From Hylemonella sp. UBA6679 (GTDB lineage Bacteria > Pseudomonadota > Gammaproteobacteria > Burkholderiales > Burkholderiaceae_C): DNA of 6,960 bases. Both the position numbers and the translations under genes were made by a program. Numbering within the stretch: the first letter of the stretch is position 1; each line of letters begins with the position of its first letter. The notes under the pieces were generated by a model, which saw only the letters and a list, made by a program, of their open reading frames with translations, did not search any database and had not been told where the DNA came from. This document shows positions 5,286-6,960 of this stretch, piece by piece. Where the stretch lies: contig DKJZ01000043.1 in the NCBI GenBank assembly GCA_002454975.1, forward strand, positions 1-6,960, in the 5' to 3' direction.

Positions 5286-6047
5286 TTAGGCCGGGTTGTC
5301 GATCTCGATGAAGGTGTGCTTGAGGCCAAACTGCGCGGCAATGTGCCCAGCCACGGCCGGCGCGCCATAGCGCTCGCTGGCGTGGTGCCCACAGGCGATG
5401 AAGGCCACACCGCACTCACGCGCCAAGTGGGCCTGCGGCTCAGAAATCTCGCCCGTGATGAACGCATCGGCTCCAGCGGCGATGGCCGCCTCAAAATACC
5501 CTTGCGCACCACCACTGCACCATGCTATTTTTTTAATAGCTGCATCGTGAGGTGCCACAAGGGTTACCTTGCGTTGAAGCACTTGACCCACATGGTCTGC
5601 CAGCGTCTGCGCGTGCCACGGCTTGGACAGTGCACCAGCTGGGGCCTCGCCCACAAAGCCCAAATCTTGCTCGCCAAAACGCGCCAAGGTGCGCAGACCC
5701 AGCACCTGTGCGAGCTGGGCGTTGTTGCCCAGCGTCGGGTGCGCGTCCAGAGGCAGGTGGTAGGCAAAGAGGTTGATGTCGTGGGCCAGCAGCCGCGCCA
5801 AACGCTGCTTCATCCAGCCGGTCACGCGGCCGTCTTGCCCGCGCCAAAACAAGCCATGGTGCACAAACACAGCATCGGCCTTGGCCTCAATGGCCGCCTC
5901 AATCAGGGCCAAACTGGCCGTCACACCCGAGACCACATGGCCAACCTCAGCGCGCCCTTCGACCTGCAGGCCGTTGGGGCCGTAGTCTTTGAAGCGCTCG
6001 GGTTGCAGCAGCGCATCGAAGGCGGCCAGAAGTTCTTGACGTTGCAT
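5286..6047 (-). CDS. NIF3/DUF34 family dinuclear metal-centre protein (YbgI-like)
   Basis: A 253-residue protein of the NIF3 family, often annotated as GTP cyclohydrolase I type 2; known structures are toroidal hexamers with two metals per subunit. The function is unsettled, and a metal-chaperone role has been proposed. DYGPNGLQVEG (21-31) is the family N-terminal signature. The likely metal ligands are H63 and H64 (VFVHHGLFW), H97 and D101 (YHLPLDAH), H221 and E225 (CGHHASERYG), which line up with those of E. coli YbgI. AWCSGGAQGYFEAA and DAFITGEISE are also typical. I chose ATG 6047 by family alignment; it lies 10 nt after the YkgJ-like stop. ATG 6065 is possible (weak GGA 7 nt upstream, 8-nt overlap), while the open frame to 6164 overlaps the neighbour out of frame and is rejected. 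An A7 palindrome lies within the gene. Confidence 0.93.
   Translation of the reverse strand: MQRQELLAAFDALLQPERFKDYGPNGLQVEGRAEVGHVVSGVTASLALIEAAIEAKADAVFVHHGLFWRGQDGRVTGWMKQRLARLLAHDINLFAYHLPLDAHPTLGNNAQLAQVLGLRTLARFGEQDLGFVGEAPAGALSKPWHAQTLADHVGQVLQRKVTLVAPHDAAIKKIAWCSGGAQGYFEAAIAAGADAFITGEISEPQAHLARECGVAFIACGHHASERYGAPAVAGHIAAQFGLKHTFIEIDNPA
5524..5540. repeat. 17-bp perfect palindrome with a T7/A7 run inside the NIF3 gene
   Basis: GCTATT-TTTTT-AATAGC on the + strand: 6-bp arms around a 5-nt spacer, including seven consecutive Ts (5528-5534). On the coding strand it encodes A-I-K-K-I-A, with AAA AAA ATA codons in an otherwise GC-rich gene. The protein segment is collinear with the family (IKKIAWCSGG against the IRTVAWCTGG type), so no insertion is needed to explain it. 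Confidence 0.6.
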
Positions 6048-6057
6048 GGTCTGATTT

Positions 6058-6390
6058 TCAACCATTTCTGGGTCCGTCTTGAGGCGCACCTGCTGGAAGG
6101 CTGCGCGAATCTTCCAAGCTGCAGTCGCAGCCCCGACCGGCTGCGATCCAGCGGCGCGCCACATGTTTGATCACAGGCAAGGCCAAGGCGCCACAGCGGT
6201 ACAGACCAGCCCCGCCGGGCCCTTCTTGCCAGCGCAGCATGCGGCATGCGCCCTGGGTTTTGAGCGACAGCACCATGCCCAAGGGGCAGGGCTCGACCAG
6301 ACAACACACCCCACAACCGTTGCACGGCGCACCCAGCGTGGGCTTGGGCGGTGCTTGGGGGTGAATGCGAACGATCAGCTGGTCTGCCAT
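6058..6390 (-). CDS. YkgJ/UPF0153-family CxxCxxCC putative zinc- or iron-chelating protein
   Basis: A 110-residue cytoplasmic protein with nine cysteines. The family core is C23-N-G-C26-G-V-C29-C30, followed by C35 (EPCPLGM), C49 (GACRML) and C66 (YRCGAL). This is the arrangement of the putative zinc- or iron-chelating domain (CxxCxxCC, Pfam PF03692). Two more cysteines (C88 and C90) lie near the C-terminus, which is otherwise polar and poorly conserved in appearance. There is no signal peptide or membrane segment. Function is unknown; metal or Fe-S binding is inferred from the cysteine pattern. The ATG at 6390 has no clear ribosome binding site. The stop lies 10 nt before the chosen NIF3 start, so the two are probably co-transcribed with pdxA. 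The upstream neighbour is a divergent protease gene whose start codon is 22 bp away. Confidence 0.85.
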   Translation of the reverse strand: MADQLIVRIHPQAPPKPTLGAPCNGCGVCCLVEPCPLGMVLSLKTQGACRMLRWQEGPGGAGLYRCGALALPVIKHVARRWIAAGRGCDCSLEDSRSLPAGAPQDGPRNG

Positions 6391-6400
6391 GGGGCAACTC

Positions 6401-6406
6401 TACAAT
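6401..6406 (+). promoter_or_regulatory. Candidate -10 box for the HtrA-type protease gene
   Basis: TACAAT on the + strand, with 6 nt between it and the ATG at 6413. If used, transcription would begin at or next to the start codon and give a leaderless mRNA, which fits the absence of any Shine-Dalgarno sequence. No recognisable -35 hexamer lies at the right distance, so it remains a weak candidate. Confidence 0.3.
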
Positions 6407-6412
6407 GGGTCT

Positions 6413-6960
6413 ATGAAACGCTTGTGGCTTCTTTTTGCGCAGACCACCACGGTCTGTCTGGCAATGTATTTTGTGGTGCTCACGCTCAAGCCCGCTTGGT
6501 TGAGCCAGCGCCCGGCCAGCCTGGCTTTGATCCAGGCGCCCAGCAGCGCCGCGGGCGTGGCGCCCGCTGGCAGTTTACGCGGGGCCGCCCAGGCCGCCTC
6601 GGCCGCGGTGGTGAGCATCAACACCAGCAAAGCCGTGCGTCGTGGCCCACACAGCAACGACCCCTGGTTCAAATTCTTTTATGGCGACCAGCCTGACGAG
6701 CCGCAAGCCGGCTTGGGCAGTGGCGTGATCGTCAGCCCCTCGGGCTACATCCTCACCAACAACCATGTGGTTGAGGGCGCCGACGACATCGAGGTGGTGC
6801 TCAACGACGGGCGCATGGCCCGCGCCAAGATCATCGGCACCGACCCCGAAAGCGATTTGGCCGTGCTCAAAATCGAGCTCGACAAGCTGCCCGTGATTGT
6901 GCTGGGCGATGCAGACAGCCTGCAGGTGGGCGACCAGGTGCTGGCCATCGGCAACCCCTT
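6413..6960 (+). CDS. HtrA/Deg-type S1C serine protease, membrane-anchored (5' part, runs off window)
   Basis: The open frame runs without a stop from ATG 6413 to the window end (182 complete codons), so only the N-terminal part is seen. Residues 1-6 are MKRLWL and a single hydrophobic segment spans about 5-25, then a Pro/Ala-rich linker. This resembles a DegS/AlgW-like uncleaved anchor, with the protease in the periplasm. The trypsin-like domain starts near 56. GLGSGVIVSPSGYILTNNHV (100-119) contains the catalytic H118, and ESDLAVLKI (146-154) contains the catalytic D148. GDQVLAIGNPF opens the segment that leads to the catalytic serine, which lies beyond the window together with any PDZ domains. 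DegS-, DegQ- and MucD-type assignments therefore cannot be separated here. No Shine-Dalgarno precedes the ATG. It is transcribed divergently from the YkgJ-like, NIF3 and pdxA cluster. Confidence 0.92.
   Translation, partial: MKRLWLLFAQTTTVCLAMYFVVLTLKPAWLSQRPASLALIQAPSSAAGVAPAGSLRGAAQAASAAVVSINTSKAVRRGPHSNDPWFKFFYGDQPDEPQAGLGSGVIVSPSGYILTNNHVVEGADDIEVVLNDGRMARAKIIGTDPESDLAVLKIELDKLPVIVLGDADSLQVGDQVLAIGNP

Noticed and set aside
6048..6164. A 39-residue N-terminal extension of the NIF3 protein from ATG 6164.
   Set aside because: It overlaps the YkgJ-like gene out of frame for about 107 nt, and family members begin just before the segment equivalent to residue 1 of the chosen start. A 6-residue longer start at 6065 remains possible.
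5145..6170. A 341-codon + strand open frame antisense to the NIF3 gene.
   Set aside because: It is a shadow of the NIF3 coding strand; the minus-strand product has all expected metal-binding motifs.

Overview
The window reads as a conserved chromosomal housekeeping segment of a betaproteobacterium, most likely a member of the Comamonadaceae (Burkholderiales). The reasons are the petA-petB-petC-sspA-sspB gene order, the form of the cytochrome b (a PVWY quinone-site motif, an extra pair of membrane segments and 15-residue histidine spacing in the fourth helix), a fairly high GC content and the absence of mobile DNA. The genus cannot be fixed from the sequence; Limnohabitans or Rhodoferax relatives are guesses.

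Layout from right to left, which is the direction of transcription for almost everything. At the right edge a membrane-anchored HtrA/Deg-type serine protease starts on the + strand and runs off the window. Only 22 bp away, divergently, a minus-strand cluster begins: a small CxxCxxCC metal-chelating protein (YkgJ/UPF0153 family), a NIF3/DUF34 dinuclear-metal protein, and the vitamin B6 enzyme PdxA, packed with gaps of 10 and 3 nt. A 150-bp gap with a candidate promoter follows. Next comes the complete cytochrome bc1 operon petA (Rieske Fe-S protein), petB (cytochrome b) and petC (cytochrome c1), with 13- and 15-nt gaps and ending in a strong intrinsic terminator. After it, still on the minus strand, come sspA (RNA polymerase-associated stringent starvation protein) and sspB (ClpXP adaptor), 1 nt apart. 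Last is a tRNA-Thr(UGU) that begins only 12 nt after the sspB stop codon.

How the genes work together: PetABC oxidises quinol, reduces a c-type cytochrome and pumps protons. SspA and SspB link stress transcription to ClpXP proteolysis. The NIF3, YkgJ-like and PdxA proteins all bind metals, and their tight packing suggests, but does not prove, a shared metal-handling theme. The HtrA-type protease points to envelope protein quality control.

I see no CRISPR array, insertion sequence, prophage, toxin-antitoxin pair or other accessory system. No undescribed system is evident. The points worth a second look are the terminator fused to the sspA ribosome binding site, the tRNA packed against sspB, the tandem hairpins encoding the SspB ClpX-binding tail, the lineage-specific build of cytochrome b, the A7 palindrome inside the NIF3 gene, and the compressed divergent start region. 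No stretch longer than 150 bp lacks a gene.
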